From the NCBI GenBank assembly GCA_037013495.1, contig CM072811.1, positions 13,087,190-13,151,189 of the forward strand: 64,000 nucleotides of DNA, given 5' to 3'. Each line of letters opens with the position of its first letter. Positions within the stretch are counted from its first letter, which is position 1. The notes beneath the pieces are model-generated. The model did no database searches. It saw only the letters and a program-made list of their open reading frames with translations, and was not told the origin of the DNA. Shown in pieces: positions 44,932-56,884 of the stretch. The DNA comes from Hippophae tibetana (taxonomy: Eukaryota; Streptophyta; Magnoliopsida; Rosales; Elaeagnaceae). The translations under genes and the position numbers were made by a program.

Positions 44932-46527
44932 TGATAGATACTTAAAAAATACTAAATATAGTATCAAAATAGATTTGTAATTGCATAGTTTTAATATTAT
45001 TTTAAAAGATCTATGTTTTTGAGAATAACGATATGTTTTATTATTTTTCAAGTATTTCTGACTTTAAAATTATTTAACTAATAAATACTTAGAATTGTAA
45101 CTGAAAGCACTCAATTGCAACCAAAGAAGAATAAAAAAAGGAAACATATGTAAGCTATACATATGTATCAACTAAGCTTGTAATGGAATGAAACAAAAAC
45201 TTGGAAACACACAGTTTAATATGTGCTACGGTGGTAGAATTTGTGTGCTCTAGCACGAGTGTATCGGGTTAGAATTTAAACGCGTACAAAATCTTTGCAT
45301 GTCGTGGCGATGGAATTGTGTGCCACGATCGATGCTTGATAATTGCTTATTCACAATTCATTTTGTACTCCTCCTTTTGGCATGTGTCTTCACCAATAAA
45401 TACCCTTTACTCCATTTTGAATCATCCTTCAACTCCATAGTAGCTCTCTCTCTCTCTTAGTTCTTAAATTTTTATAATTTTTTTATAAGTTTTCTCAATT
45501 TAAGAGTCGAAGAAAAGTTTATGTAGTAATTTTCTATTCAATAAACAGTTTAGACAGATCTGCTTGAAGGTTTTTTAGATACAGATCAGTACTGAAATTC
45601 TATAATTTAAAGAATACGATTGAGGTATAAATTTTAAATGTACTATTTTATTTTAAGGATTAATTTTATGGATTATTTTAATGCTATATTTAATTTGTTG
45701 ATCATTTATTAAATTAAGCATATTTACGTGAAAATACTATGAGATATAAGTGATGTTATACTTGTAAAATATTAGATTTGGTAAACATTTTTATAAAATA
45801 AATTAAGTTTTATTTTTTCGTTCAAGATTTATACAAATTTTGTCAGCGAAAAATATATTAACGAAATATTTTTCATAATAAATTTAAAATATGGAAAATC
45901 TAAATTTTAGTATCTGATTATCTAGATTTAATTTAGAATTAATATATTGACGATATATCTTTGTAATAGATTTTAAAATCTGAAAGTTAGGTTCATATAC
46001 ATCAATCTAGAATTTAATTTAAATTCCTTGAATGAGAGTTTAAATTGATAACTCCATCAAAAACATTAATTTAAATGGTTTATTAATTCTTTAAGAATAA
46101 AACATAATTTAATCATTATTAATTACTAATTTTGGATAAAAAACTTAAATTGATATTGATTAACAATAAAATTGATCTATGGCAAAAGACTTTTTCATAT
46201 AAAAGGGGAGAATCAATAGTCTTAATTTAATCTTTAATAACCTAATTAATATTGAGTAAGTATGATTAACTAACTAATTTATTTTATAAATTCCTATTTA
46301 ATGATTAAATATTTATCTGTCTAATACTTGTTGAATCAAATCATATTTTAATTTTATGTTATTAGAATAGAATTTTTAAACCAAAATAATTATGAGAGGA
46401 TGTTTAGTTTTTTGTCGTTTTTAAGAATTTTGTTAAATTATTTAAAAATTATACAATTCTTCCTTTAACCAACCTTCGAAATACACTTGTCGCTTTTTAC
46501 AAAGTGATTTAAAAAATTTGTGTATCA
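44932..46527 (+). repeat. Athila-like 5' LTR (1596 bp)
   Basis: Starts TGATAGATAC, ends GTGTATCA. Aligns with the LTR family at 27457-29327 through U5 (for example TCATATAAAAGGGGAGAATC) and with 51956-52499 through U3. ATAAATACCC at about 45400 is the likely TATA box, followed by a CT-rich tract. Old and strongly decayed. Confidence 0.75.
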
Positions 46528-46548
46528 AGTTTTTGTGCATTAAGTTTT

Positions 46549-46568
46549 TGATACTGTTGTCGAAGTGG
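46549..46568 (+). other. Decayed Athila-type primer-binding site
   Basis: TGATACTGTTGTCGAAGTGG aligns with the lineage PBS (TGGCG..GTTGC.GGG form) still readable on minus at 54400-54382. It lies 21 bases after the LTR. Confidence 0.5.
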
Positions 46569-47289
46569 AATAGTGTTTTTAAATTTTTATTACCAAAAAT
46601 CTTTAAAAACTTTTGTAATGAAAATAATGGTGTTATTTTTATTTGTTTAATTTTCCAAAAAAAAAATTCTTTAAAAATCAAAAAAATTAATTTCTCATTT
46701 ATTAGTTGATATAAAAAAATGGTGCATTTCCTTTCTTTTCTTGTCTTCTTATTTATTTTTAATTTTACTTTAGTTTAATTTTGTTTTTGTTAATTATCTA
46801 TTTAGTATTGTTATGTACTCACATGTATTTATTATATGATATATATTAAATTGTTATAATTATATATCATAAATAGTATGATAAATATTTTTCACTATAA
46901 ATTATTTATAACATACTTGTATATTTATTTTATCTTTTTATTATTTCTACTTGGTAGGTGATTTTAATTTTTTGTTTTCATAGTTTATGCCAAGTAGGAG
47001 ATCTTTAAGGTATCCTCTTACACCTTACATAAAATAACATTAATAGATCTAAAGAACTATAAAACAATTTGGACATTGAGATCTAATGCCTTTCAGTTTA
47101 ACAAAAATTTAAACGAACCTTGACCATCTTTTTGAACCTAGCTATAAACATGGGAAAAATCCATAACCTAGGGAAATTAACATGAAGGAGTATGCAAGAT
47201 CAGTTATTGGTATTGTTATTGTCTCAATCCAATTGGGTGAGGTTGTAAAAGAATTATGAATTGAGAAACATTGATTTTTTCATGTTACC

Positions 47290-47800
47290 TTTTTTTAACA
47301 GATTACCTAGTGAAGACTCTCTGTCTTTCAATGGAAGCTTTTATTCTATAGTCAAAACATTCCCTCTCAGTCTATTCACCGAGGACCAACTGAGGATGCA
47401 GTGTTTTCCTTACACCATCAAGGACATGGCCAAGGCTTAGCTAATTTCATTCCTTTCAAGTTCCCTGATGAAATGGGATAATATTTATAACAAATTCATG
47501 GGAAAATTCTATTCCTAATATAAAGCATCATAGTTGAGAGAAAAGATATCTACATCCTCTTAGATTGAGGGAAAACTATTCCACGAACTTAGAATAGGTT
47601 CAAATTTTTTCTCACTCAGTATCCTCATCATAGCTACCCTTTACAACTGCATAATCAATTTTTCTATGATGGATTGACACAATAATTCCAATTCATTGTC
47701 GAAAACATTGTTGAATGATCAATGGGTGAGAAGACTACCTCAAAGACTTATAATCTCTATGAAATGTTGGGTGTAATTCCTAAAAGAAAAACTCCCTAGT
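47290..47800 (+). pseudogene. Athila/Tat gag remnant
   Basis: Readable blocks: LPSEDPLSF, LFTEDQLRMQCFPYTIKDMAKA, MKWDNIYNKFMGKFYS, LREKIS, GKLFHELR. This matches the retrotransposon Gag core (F-P-x-SL-x-D-x-A-x-x-W style). At least six in-frame stops or shifts. No zinc knuckle was seen before the hairpins. Confidence 0.72.
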
Positions 47801-48110
47801 GGGAAGGATTGGAGTCCATGAAATAGATTATGGTACAAAAGTATCTTAGTAATTAACTTGCACAACTGACCAAGAAAATTGTGATTTTCACTACACATGT
47901 AATCTCCAACAAAGAACAATGTTGATTACGTAGTACTATAGGACACAATGCTGATATATGTCCCTAACAAGGAGAAGTAAGTAGAAGTAACTCATAATTC
48001 CATAAAAAAGGTGGAGGTATAAGTAGAACAACTGGTTGAATATTTGCAGAAGCAAGGAAAAGAACAATTTCCTAGTGAGAACAACTGAACTCAATAGTCC
48101 TCCAAACAAT

Positions 48111-48159
48111 GTCTTGCTAAAGACGATAAAACTTAGTCCTAAATGGGAGGTAACCCATT
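48111..48159 (+). other. Twin hairpins, second copy
   Basis: GTCTT-GCTA-AAGAC (48111-48124) and AATGGG-AGGTAA-CCCATT (48142-48159). Same order, loop style and spacing as 13214-13166. The outer G-C pair of the second stem is A-T here, a compensatory change. Confidence 0.72.
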
Positions 48160-49052
48160 ATCCTTTTGATTTACTTTAATTTATTTTCATTTCTTAGTTA
48201 TAATTATTTTTATTTCTTAAAATTTACTATTTATGAATAGTTATAATTATAAGTTTTTATTGTTATTTTATTTTGATTTTTATTATTTTTAAATGTCTAA
48301 TTATCTTTTAATTATATTTACTTAAATTTAATTTATTTAGTATTAAATTCATTATAATACTAATTTTTTAAAACATTTGTGTTTTTACTATTATTATAAT
48401 TATTTACTATAAGTGTTTTTATTTAGTTTTAGTTAATTATAATATTATAAGAATAAAAAAAAGGTCTCATAAAAATCATTATGAAGAAAGAGTTATATGT
48501 GTTGCGGCACCAACTTTACCTCGTAACGGCACTAGTGTTTATGCTCAAAATTAGATGGAATTTTAAAGGCTCGTTGGGGCATGCATTTTTTCTGCACCGC
48601 GGCCCGTGTCTTAATTTTATCCATATATACCAACCTAACACATTTTAGACCTATTTTTCCTCAAATTTTCTCACCTTCTTCATAACACTTAAATATTTCT
48701 CACCTTTCCAACACCAAATAACCCTAAAAAATTATATATTTCTCCCATAATCTTTCAAAAAAATTCACAAAAATTCCATTCCTCTCTATTTCCTAGCCAT
48801 TCTATTGAACAATTAGAGAAAATCATAAACAAGTCTTCAAAGTGATGTTCTTCAAACAACAAGTAAACAAATATTTTTAGTATTTAAAGGCTTGAAAATA
48901 AATTTTCTAAATTTTTGTGGATTAAAATTAAGAGTTCCAAACCCTATTTGGATAAAGTAAGGGTAAGATTTTTTTTGGATTAATTACTATTGTGTTGTTT
49001 GTTTTATCTGCATTTTTTGTGAACCATTGGATTTAGATTTAGTTGATTTTTA

Positions 49053-50060
49053 AAATGGCACCAAAAAGGGGTAGAATAGATAAAGGAAAATAGATAGGAA
49101 CTTCTGCAGCTTATAATAGGGAAAAGTTTACTAGTGCTATGGAAAAACTCATTTTTGATAAGGTAGTTGATATAAACAAAAGTTTACTAGTGTTATTGAT
49201 GTGATAGCAACTTTAGGTTGGAGATGCTTCGTTAAAGAACTGGAAACTACTATAGAATCTATTGTTTAGGAATGAGGTGTACTAGTCCTATTTGGGTCGT
49301 TTGATGAATATAGACTAGTGTGAGTATGAGACTTACTTGAGTGATGTGGATTATATTGTAGTAATAGAAAGCTTAGCAATAAAAAAGGTTGAGTAGGATT
49401 ATGCTAGTAGAAAATAAAGGGGATTTGAAGCTAAATATTTGGGTAAGGTTTCCAATATATGGTAGTATTTTGTATGTTCAAGACTTATGCCTACTACTCA
49501 TTATAGCTCTACGGATTGAGAGCAAGCAATATTACTATATGCCATAATATCCAAAAATTTTATGGATGTTGGAAATATAATTCACCCCATAATTAAATTG
49601 TCAACTAAAAACTACCTATTGAGTTACTTCTTCCAATATCACGTTACTTCTTTATATTATAAAGTAGGGGTGATTTACCCATAAGGTGAAGTGTTACTTC
49701 AACATTGTGAATTATTAAATATGGTTTACTATAATGAATTCACCTCGGATACTAATATTTCCCAAAAGGAAAGAAGAGTCGATTCTTCATCAAGAACGAC
49801 ATTGAATGATGAAATTTAACATCTAAATGAAAGAGTGACTTGCTTGGAAAATTATGCCAAAACTTACATTACAAAAAATTTTGCATTTGTAGATTGGTAG
49901 CATGGTGATCATGTTAATTATAACTATTTGTTCTTTGAAATGCAATGATTACAATTTAACCATCTCAAGGTGGATTCAAGCCATTTAAGAGAATCTGAGA
50001 ATCAAGATTATGATTTCATCTTTACACCACTTGAACGATCACAACGTGAAGAAAAATGAC
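49053..50060 (+). pseudogene. Athila second ORF (plant transposon protein PF20167-like)
   Basis: Starts MAPKRGRIDKGK and proceeds with a REKFTSAMEKLIFDK block, a LGW-type block (about 49210), SNIWYYFVCSRLMPTTHYSS, then QAILLYAIISKNFMDVGNII, and a charged C-terminus (HLNERVTCLENYAKTYI). Matches the uncharacterised second ORF of Athila-type elements, sometimes called env-like. About ten stops. No membrane segment supports an envelope role here. Confidence 0.65.
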
Positions 50061-51744
50061 AGAAAGATATGAAGGATTGAGCTCCAAACTTGCTCCAGGT
50101 TTTTGTGAGTTTTTATTTTCATTACATGTATTTTGTTTTAGTTTGTTTTGTGAACTTTATTTTAATTGTTTTTGGTTTTGGATGTTTGTTTCATGTTATT
50201 TTTCATTTCATATAATTTGTTTTATTTTAGTTTGTTTAATTTCCTATCATGTGAACAATGTTAAATGTTTGAAATGATGGATGTATTTGTATTTTCACAT
50301 TAATACTTGATTATATATAGCAAATTGGAAAATTTTCTCTTCTATCTTTAATTTGCGTAATGTCAATGTAAAATCTAAGTTGGGGGTTGAGAAAAGTTAT
50401 ATTTACATAACTTTTAGTAATTTTAATTTTTTTATTAAACATGTGTTTACCTTTTCACTTATTTATATTTTTTTTTATTTTTGCTTGTATGCTTTTATTT
50501 TTTTTATTGGTTTGAAAAAAGTTAGGTTAATTTTAAAAAAATTCTTGCAAAATCATAATGCTTTTAGTTGATTTTAAGGAAATAATTATGTTAATTTCTA
50601 GAATATATCATAAATTAATGTTATAATTAGTTAGTTTTTGTCATAATTTGTATTTCATGATAAATTAAAATTGAAATAAACCCTAAATTGGCGTTTGGGA
50701 ACGAGATACTGAAGACTAAATTGTGAGAATATTTTAAGCCTTTATCTTTCCATTCTGACTCATAATGTTTTTTACTCCTTTAAACTCTATTCTATTATTC
50801 CAAAATTGTTAGATGAACTCTATAGGTGTTGCATTGAATGTTAACATTTTTACATCAAATAAAGTATTTTATACTTATTTTTTTCACTTAAATTGGATTA
50901 TTTAAGTAAAAAAGAAAGTGTATGTTTTCTTCATTCATGCATGACTTCTACAAAAAGAGATATTTATGAGATTTCCTTAAACGAATACAAAAGAAAGTCA
51001 AAATTAGTCACTTACCAAAATCCTACAAATATGTATTTGGGTCCACTCTCTTAAAATAAAGAATATCTCTTATTAGAGAGAGTGAAAGGAAAAAAAAAGG
51101 AAAAAGAGAGAAAAATCAATAGTATAAACTAAATATTATGATCCAAAAATCCTTAAAGTTTTGAGAAATAGTTAATACAAAAGAAAGAAAGATAGAAAAT
51201 AAATCCCCTAAAAGTTATTGCATTTTCATTCATTTCTAAAAGTATATGATTTCTTTGTAAATTTTAACAATTGATTTCTTTCATGATATCAAATATTACG
51301 CATTATTTTGTATCTTTTCTTTTTTAAACATGTAAGAACTTATTAGTTCCTTTTTTTTTACATAAACTCTATTTGCATATAACTTTGATTGAGTGCTTGA
51401 ATCCATAGGATCAGTGTAATATTGAGAATATGACTCATGAGGTTTAGAGTTGAAGAGAATTTGGATTCCAAACATTGAAATTGGTTTAATCAATATTGAT
51501 ACATTTTTTATGTGGACTATGAATTTATGATTTTCAACTAATATTTACAATAAACTATGAATGTTTAGGATATTATTTTAACTTACGCCTTGGATTTTAG
51601 TTATGAACATAAAATATACTAGAAGCATGAGAAATTTTGTATTTTTATTTTATTTTTACTTTTTACTTTTTTTATTTTTCATTTTGAATCTTACTTTGTT
51701 AATTTTAGTACTTGTTTGTTTTTGTTATTTTTTGTTAATTTTTG
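50061..51744. other. Athila-like non-coding internal region
   Basis: AT-rich, short open stretches only (50056-50277, 50353-50571) dominated by Phe/Leu/Ile from T-rich DNA. Nothing recognised. Confidence 0.5.
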
Positions 51745-51955
51745 CATTTAGTTTGATATTTTTGGGTATCATAACTTGAAAGCCCTCATGAGACTTAAGC
51801 TCGTCTACTAGGGCAACCTAGAGGTTTAAATGCTTTTTGCATATACTAAATGCAATTGTTTCAATCTATAGAAATGAATTATAATAGTTTTATTTATTTA
51901 TTTTTAGTTTTACGCTTTCCTTGTTAAAAGATTAGCATAAGCTGGTTGAGAGTTG
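51745..51955 (+). repeat. Conserved 3' non-coding block and PPT
   Basis: Shared with 11349-11545 (minus) and 56136-56330 (minus), including CTAGGGCAACCTAG and AAGCTGGTTG just before the LTR. The PPT has decayed to GGTTGAGAGTTG. Confidence 0.75.
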
Positions 51956-52499
51956 TAATGAGTGCTTGAAAAACACTAAATATAATTTGATTTATATGTA
52001 CATTAGCTTCAAATCTATGATTTCGAAATCATGTGTTTTTTTTTTTGTTATTAAGGTATTTCTGGTTTCTAAACTATTCAACTGATAAACACTTTAAGAA
52101 TTATCCCTTGAAGTATTCAATTGCATCCAAATAAGAATTAAAGAGTAAACATATGTATGCCTTACATATGTATCAATCAAGCTTTCAATGGGATGAAACA
52201 AAAAGAAGTTGGAAACACACAGTTTAACGTGTGCTACAATGGTGGAATTTGTGTGTCGTGGTACTAGTGTATTGAGTAAGATTTTAAAAGCGTACGAAAT
52301 AAATGCATGCTTCGGGGTGGAAAAATGTGTGCCATGGTGCTTGATAATTGCTCACTCATAATCCACTTTCTCCTCATCCTTTTACCATGTGTCTCTACCT
52401 ATAAATACCCCTCATCTTCTTCATTCTAAATCATCCTTCAGCTCCATAACAACTCTTTCTCTCTCTCTCTCTCATAGTTCTTAGTTTTCTATAATTTTT
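51956..52499 (+). repeat. Athila-like 3' LTR, truncated (544 bp visible)
   Basis: Starts TAATGAGTGC (TG start mutated to TA). Aligns with 44932-45490. TATAAATACCCC at about 52399. Cut inside a T-rich stretch by the Sirevirus-like LTR. Confidence 0.75.
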
Positions 52500-53746
52500 T
52501 ATAAGTTATATTGTACTTATGTCTATGTGTTAAACACGATGTTTGTTTTATTTTTAATTAGTGTATTTTCCTTCCTTTATGTAAGGTTAGATAGTACAGA
52601 TTAATAATTCATACACACAGGTATTTAGATACACTTTTTATGCAAGTATGTTTACACACACCACAGGGTTGGTTTTCATAGTGTGTATGCTACGAGTTGT
52701 GGTTTTTGACGAATGAGTGTGCCAGCTAGTTGACTTTGTCTCATATGTTTTTAGTTCATTTATGGTATGGGTGTTTATGGATAGTACTCAATAATTTTTG
52801 AAACAAAAATATGACTTTTAACACCTCGTCAAGAAGCATACCATGGATCTTGTGACCACCCTTGGCAATGTGGCTAGAGAGGTGGACCGCGATATGGCCG
52901 GTGATGTGGAAAATCCAAGTGCTATAAACACCCCCTCCCCATTTTTCTTATCTCTCACTAATCTTTTTAGAGTTAAAATTCTACTGAAAAATTCATACTC
53001 GAATTTATATCTATTTTCAAAATTATTTTAGAGAGCTTACATTTAAGAGTGGGTTATGTTGTTGTTAGTATCAAATCATTATTTGTGTGAGTACATGGTT
53101 TGATTGTGTGTCTCCCATATGTGATTGATATTTGTAGTGGATTGTGTTCCCTGAGGTTAGGAGTTGATACACTTTCAGTTACTAATTATTAGTTACCAAT
53201 CAAACTACATTGGATGGTGTTGGTCGAGAAGGACCACTGTGTTCGGGTGTTAAGCAAAACAGTTGTGGCAGCAGCAAGTGAAGAGTAGCAGTAGGCTGTT
53301 TGGATGAAGGTCCTGGCTAATAAAGGTAATAGTGGTTTTATTATCTATTAGTATTGTAACTTGTTTATTGATTAGTGAATTATTAAGTATTGAGTGGTTG
53401 GTTGCCTAGAGGAACCTAAGGATGTTACCATATAGATACGGTTTCAATATGAGTTTATCTCATTATATCGATTATTATGCATGATTTGATATTGTGTTAG
53501 TACAATTCAAGTTTAAGGTCTGTATGTTTCAATGTACTATAAGCTTAAACTTTGATTAGAAAACATTTAATATTTACTTACGTTTTGTTTGATATATATA
53601 ATATCTGCTATTAAGAGTTATCTAATTATTTGATATTATATTACTTATGTTTCTGTTGTATTTTCTATTTGTGCGAGTTAGGATTTAGTTGTTAAGGATT
53701 TTGTATCTCTTTATCTTGGCAATGTAACATGTAGTACACTCTTTCA
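52500..53746 (+). repeat. Sirevirus-like 5' LTR (1247 bp)
   Basis: Aligns from its start with 63467-64000 (CTATGTGTT, TGTAAGGTT, ACACACACCACAGGGTTGG) and with 20898-23653 inverted. The start TG has decayed to TA; the end TTTCA is placed before a PBS-like TTTGATATCA. TATA-like TATAAACACC at about 52923. Confidence 0.65.
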
Positions 53747-53748
53747 TT

Positions 53749-53760
53749 TGATATCATATT
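53749..53760 (+). other. Decayed primer-binding site
   Basis: TGATATCATATT compared with the usual TGGTATCAGAGC. Weak, but placed correctly between LTR and gag. Confidence 0.35.
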
Positions 53761-54364
53761 TGTGCACCCTTTTAGGCTTAACCACTCCGGTGTTCATTCT
53801 GTTAACTCACTTAGCTACACTTATACTTTCTCTTTAATGGAGTCGTTATAAGGGGTAACGTAGTTAGACCTCCACTTTTCAATGGGCTAAACTATGCCTA
53901 TTAGAAATCTCAATTGAGGACCTTTTTATGGTTCTAAGGAGACCATGTTTGGTTCCTTATTGAAAATGGCTAGACTTACCCAACTAAAACCATATCCAAT
54001 AATACTGTAATTCCTAAACCAATGATAGAGTGGGCAAAGGAAGAAAGTAAGGAATCTGAGTGGAACAATAAGGGTTTATATGCTATTATCAAGGTTGTGT
54101 CACCTGGTGAGTACAAAAGGATATAGAGATGTACTATATCCAAACAAGCATAGAAATTTTGGAGACAACTCATGAAGGAACTTCTATTGTAAAAAGATCC
54201 AAAATTCTAAAGTTAAATAGAGATTTTGAACTTTGTATCATGTAAGAGGATGAAACTTTTGACAAATTTTATGATCATTTTACCAATATTGCCAATTGTT
54301 TCTACAACTTGGGTAGACCTATTAACAAGGAAAAATATATTGATAAAATTATCGTTAGCCTACC

Positions 54365-56884
54365 TAATGAAACATAATCAAGTTCCCAGCAACAACGCCA
54401 AAAACTTGATAAGACAAGACCATCATCAGGTTAGCAATACTAAACCTATAGATACTTGGTTTTATATTTCTAAAACTCTCGCAAGTGCATGAATCATTTT
54501 ATATAAAATGAAAAGTATACTTCAAAGGTCGATCTAAGGAAGCAATATGTGTGGTTTTTAATTTATTTTCAAACTTTTAAAAATGAAATTAAATCTTAAA
54601 CATCCTGTCATGATATTTTGATTTTTGTTCCCTAATCTAATAACATAAAAAAAACATAGTTATCGCTTCAATAAACAATTATAAATTTTTTTTATCATTC
54701 ATAACAGTGAAGTATTTATGGATATAATAATGAAGTTAATTATGTTTGCTCATATTATTTAGGTTATTAAAAATATAAATTGATATTTATTGATTCTTTA
54801 TTTTTTATATAAATACCACATTTGGTGAGATTAGATATTTTTTTATTTAAACAAATCAATTAACATCTATGAGTGGACTCGATAATTAATTTGGTTTATT
54901 AAATTAATTCCCTTTTCCTAAGAGATTGAAAATGAACCATTTAAATGCCACATTTTGTGGAGTTAGATATTTCAAACTTTATTCAAGGTGTTCAAATTAA
55001 ACTTAAGAATTTAACTATCTGAATACTAACTTTCATATTTTAAAACCATTACCAAAAATATGTTGTCAATACATTTTCAAATAATAGATCTTATAAAAAA
55101 ATTTGAAATAAAGCTTCACTCTAACTATCGTGAGATTGTGCCAACAAATAAAAGCGCATTACTCTAAATCAAACTAGATAATTAAACATTAAAATTTAAT
55201 TTTTAGATTTAAGTTTGTAACGAAAAATAATATATTTCTCTCTAACATCCGTAATATAAAATCTTGAATAAAAACAAAATCAATTTATTTTATAGAAATA
55301 TTTTACTTATTTAATATTTCGCAAACATACCAACATTATTATTATATCATATTTAAAAATAGTCAACCATATTAAATTTAATCACAAAAAAATAAATATA
55401 ACATATAAGAATAAAACATAAAAAATAGCTATAAGAATTCATTAAAATTATACCTAAAAAGAATCCTTACAGAACCTTGATGTTAATTCTGTTTATGGAA
55501 AACCTCCAAACGGAATTACATTTCCGTTTATTGAATCAAAAAATAGAAATTTAAAAAATCATAGCTAGTTCTTCTTAAAAAGAAAAGAAATTTAAAACTA
55601 AATAAAACTAAGAAAGCTTTCTAGAGATAGAAGAGCTGAGAATTTTAGGTGTGATTTTTACAATGGGGGAGATGGTCCTTTTATATGTGAGGAAAAAGGA
55701 TAAAAAAATGTAAAAATATCTTGAAAATTGGTTTTGGACGTGTTTCGAACAAATTGGGCATGGAACTCGGTGTGACATGTGCTGGTGCACGAGATACTTG
55801 ATGGATACGCATGGGGCTCGACATGGCATGAGCGTGATTGGGTAGTTTTGTCCATTTTTCCATATTTTTTGACTTTTCTTCATTTTTTCTCACTTTGTTT
55901 TATAATAAATGAATACTACACTTTGAATATTGTGATGTATTGCTTCTAATATTTTTTTCTTTGAGTCTTTAAATTATTTTTGGAGCAAAAATACTTGAAA
56001 AACAATAAAAACATCTGTGATTCCGAAAATACAAATTTATATAAAATATGATAAAATCATACAAATATAAATCTATTTAATCAAATTAAAGTATATTAAA
56101 TTATGGTAATTTTACTACTTTTTAAGTACTAATCACAACCCCAAACCAGCTTCTTGTTAGTCCCTTAGCAAGAAAAGTAGTAAAAATTAAAATAAAACTA
56201 AAAATTAAGCTATCCTATATCACTTCCATGGATTAACACAATTGCATTTAAACTTCTAGGTTGCACTAGAGGACAAGTTTAAGTCTCATGAGGGTTTTCA
56301 ATAATGATACCCAAAATATTGAACTAAATGTAAAAATAAAAAAAATAAAAAAATAACATATCGAAAACTAAAATTATAAAAAAATAAAAAGTAAATAAAA
56401 TAAAAAAATTAACTTAAAAATAAAATAAAAAATAAGAAAAAATAAAAATGTCTCACTCTTTTAAATTTCCTTTAAGATCATGATTAAAATCTAAAGCATA
56501 AGTTATTTTTAATTTCTTAAACAATCATAGTTTATAATAATAATTAGTTGAAAATCATTTTCATACTTCATTTCAAAAATGTTTCAATTTAAATCTATCC
56601 AATTTCAATGTTAGAAAGTCGAATTTTCTTCGACTTTATCCTTACAATTTAATACTCTAAAAACACTAAATTTTATAGGTTCAAGCACTTATACTAAGGC
56701 GTATGCGAATGGAGTTTATGTTTAGGAATCAACTATTAAGTTTGCATACTTGTAAAAGAAGAAAGGCTCAAAAATAGTACATGACTTCGATTATATAAAA
56801 TATGATATAATCATACAAATATAAATATATTTAATAAATTAAAGTACGTTAAATCATGATAATTTTAGTGTATTGCACTCATCA
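54365..56884 (-). mobile_element. Athila-family insertion with remnants of three LTRs
   Basis: Flanked by CTACC at 54360-54364 and 56885-56889. On minus the order is: LTR start fragment (56884 to about 56785, TGATGAGTGC), 3' non-coding block and PPT (about 56784-56136), full LTR (56135-54407, 1729 bp), PBS (54400-54382, TGGCGTTGTTGCTGGGAAC) and a 15-bp LTR end (54379-54365). This is the pattern of a tandem element collapsed by deletions. The insertion splits a Sirevirus-like gag. Confidence 0.72.
54407..56135 (-). repeat. Athila/Tat-type LTR, copy 3 (1729 bp)
   Basis: TGATTAGTAC...TTATCA in element sense. Aligns with 9399-11348 through U5 and R. The GC-rich block and paired TGACGTCA are missing. 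Confidence 0.78.

Larger units (their letters stand above)
44932..52499 (+). mobile_element. Athila-like Gypsy element without pol
   Basis: Plus strand: 5' LTR 44932-46527, degenerate PBS 46549-46568, gag remnant 47290-47800, twin hairpins 48111-48159, second ORF 49053-50060, 3' non-coding block 51745-51955, and the first 544 bp of the 3' LTR, cut by the Sirevirus-like element at 52500. No protease, RT, RNase H or integrase block was found between gag and the hairpins (about 0.3 kb apart). The remainder of the 3' LTR should lie beyond 64000. Confidence 0.75.
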
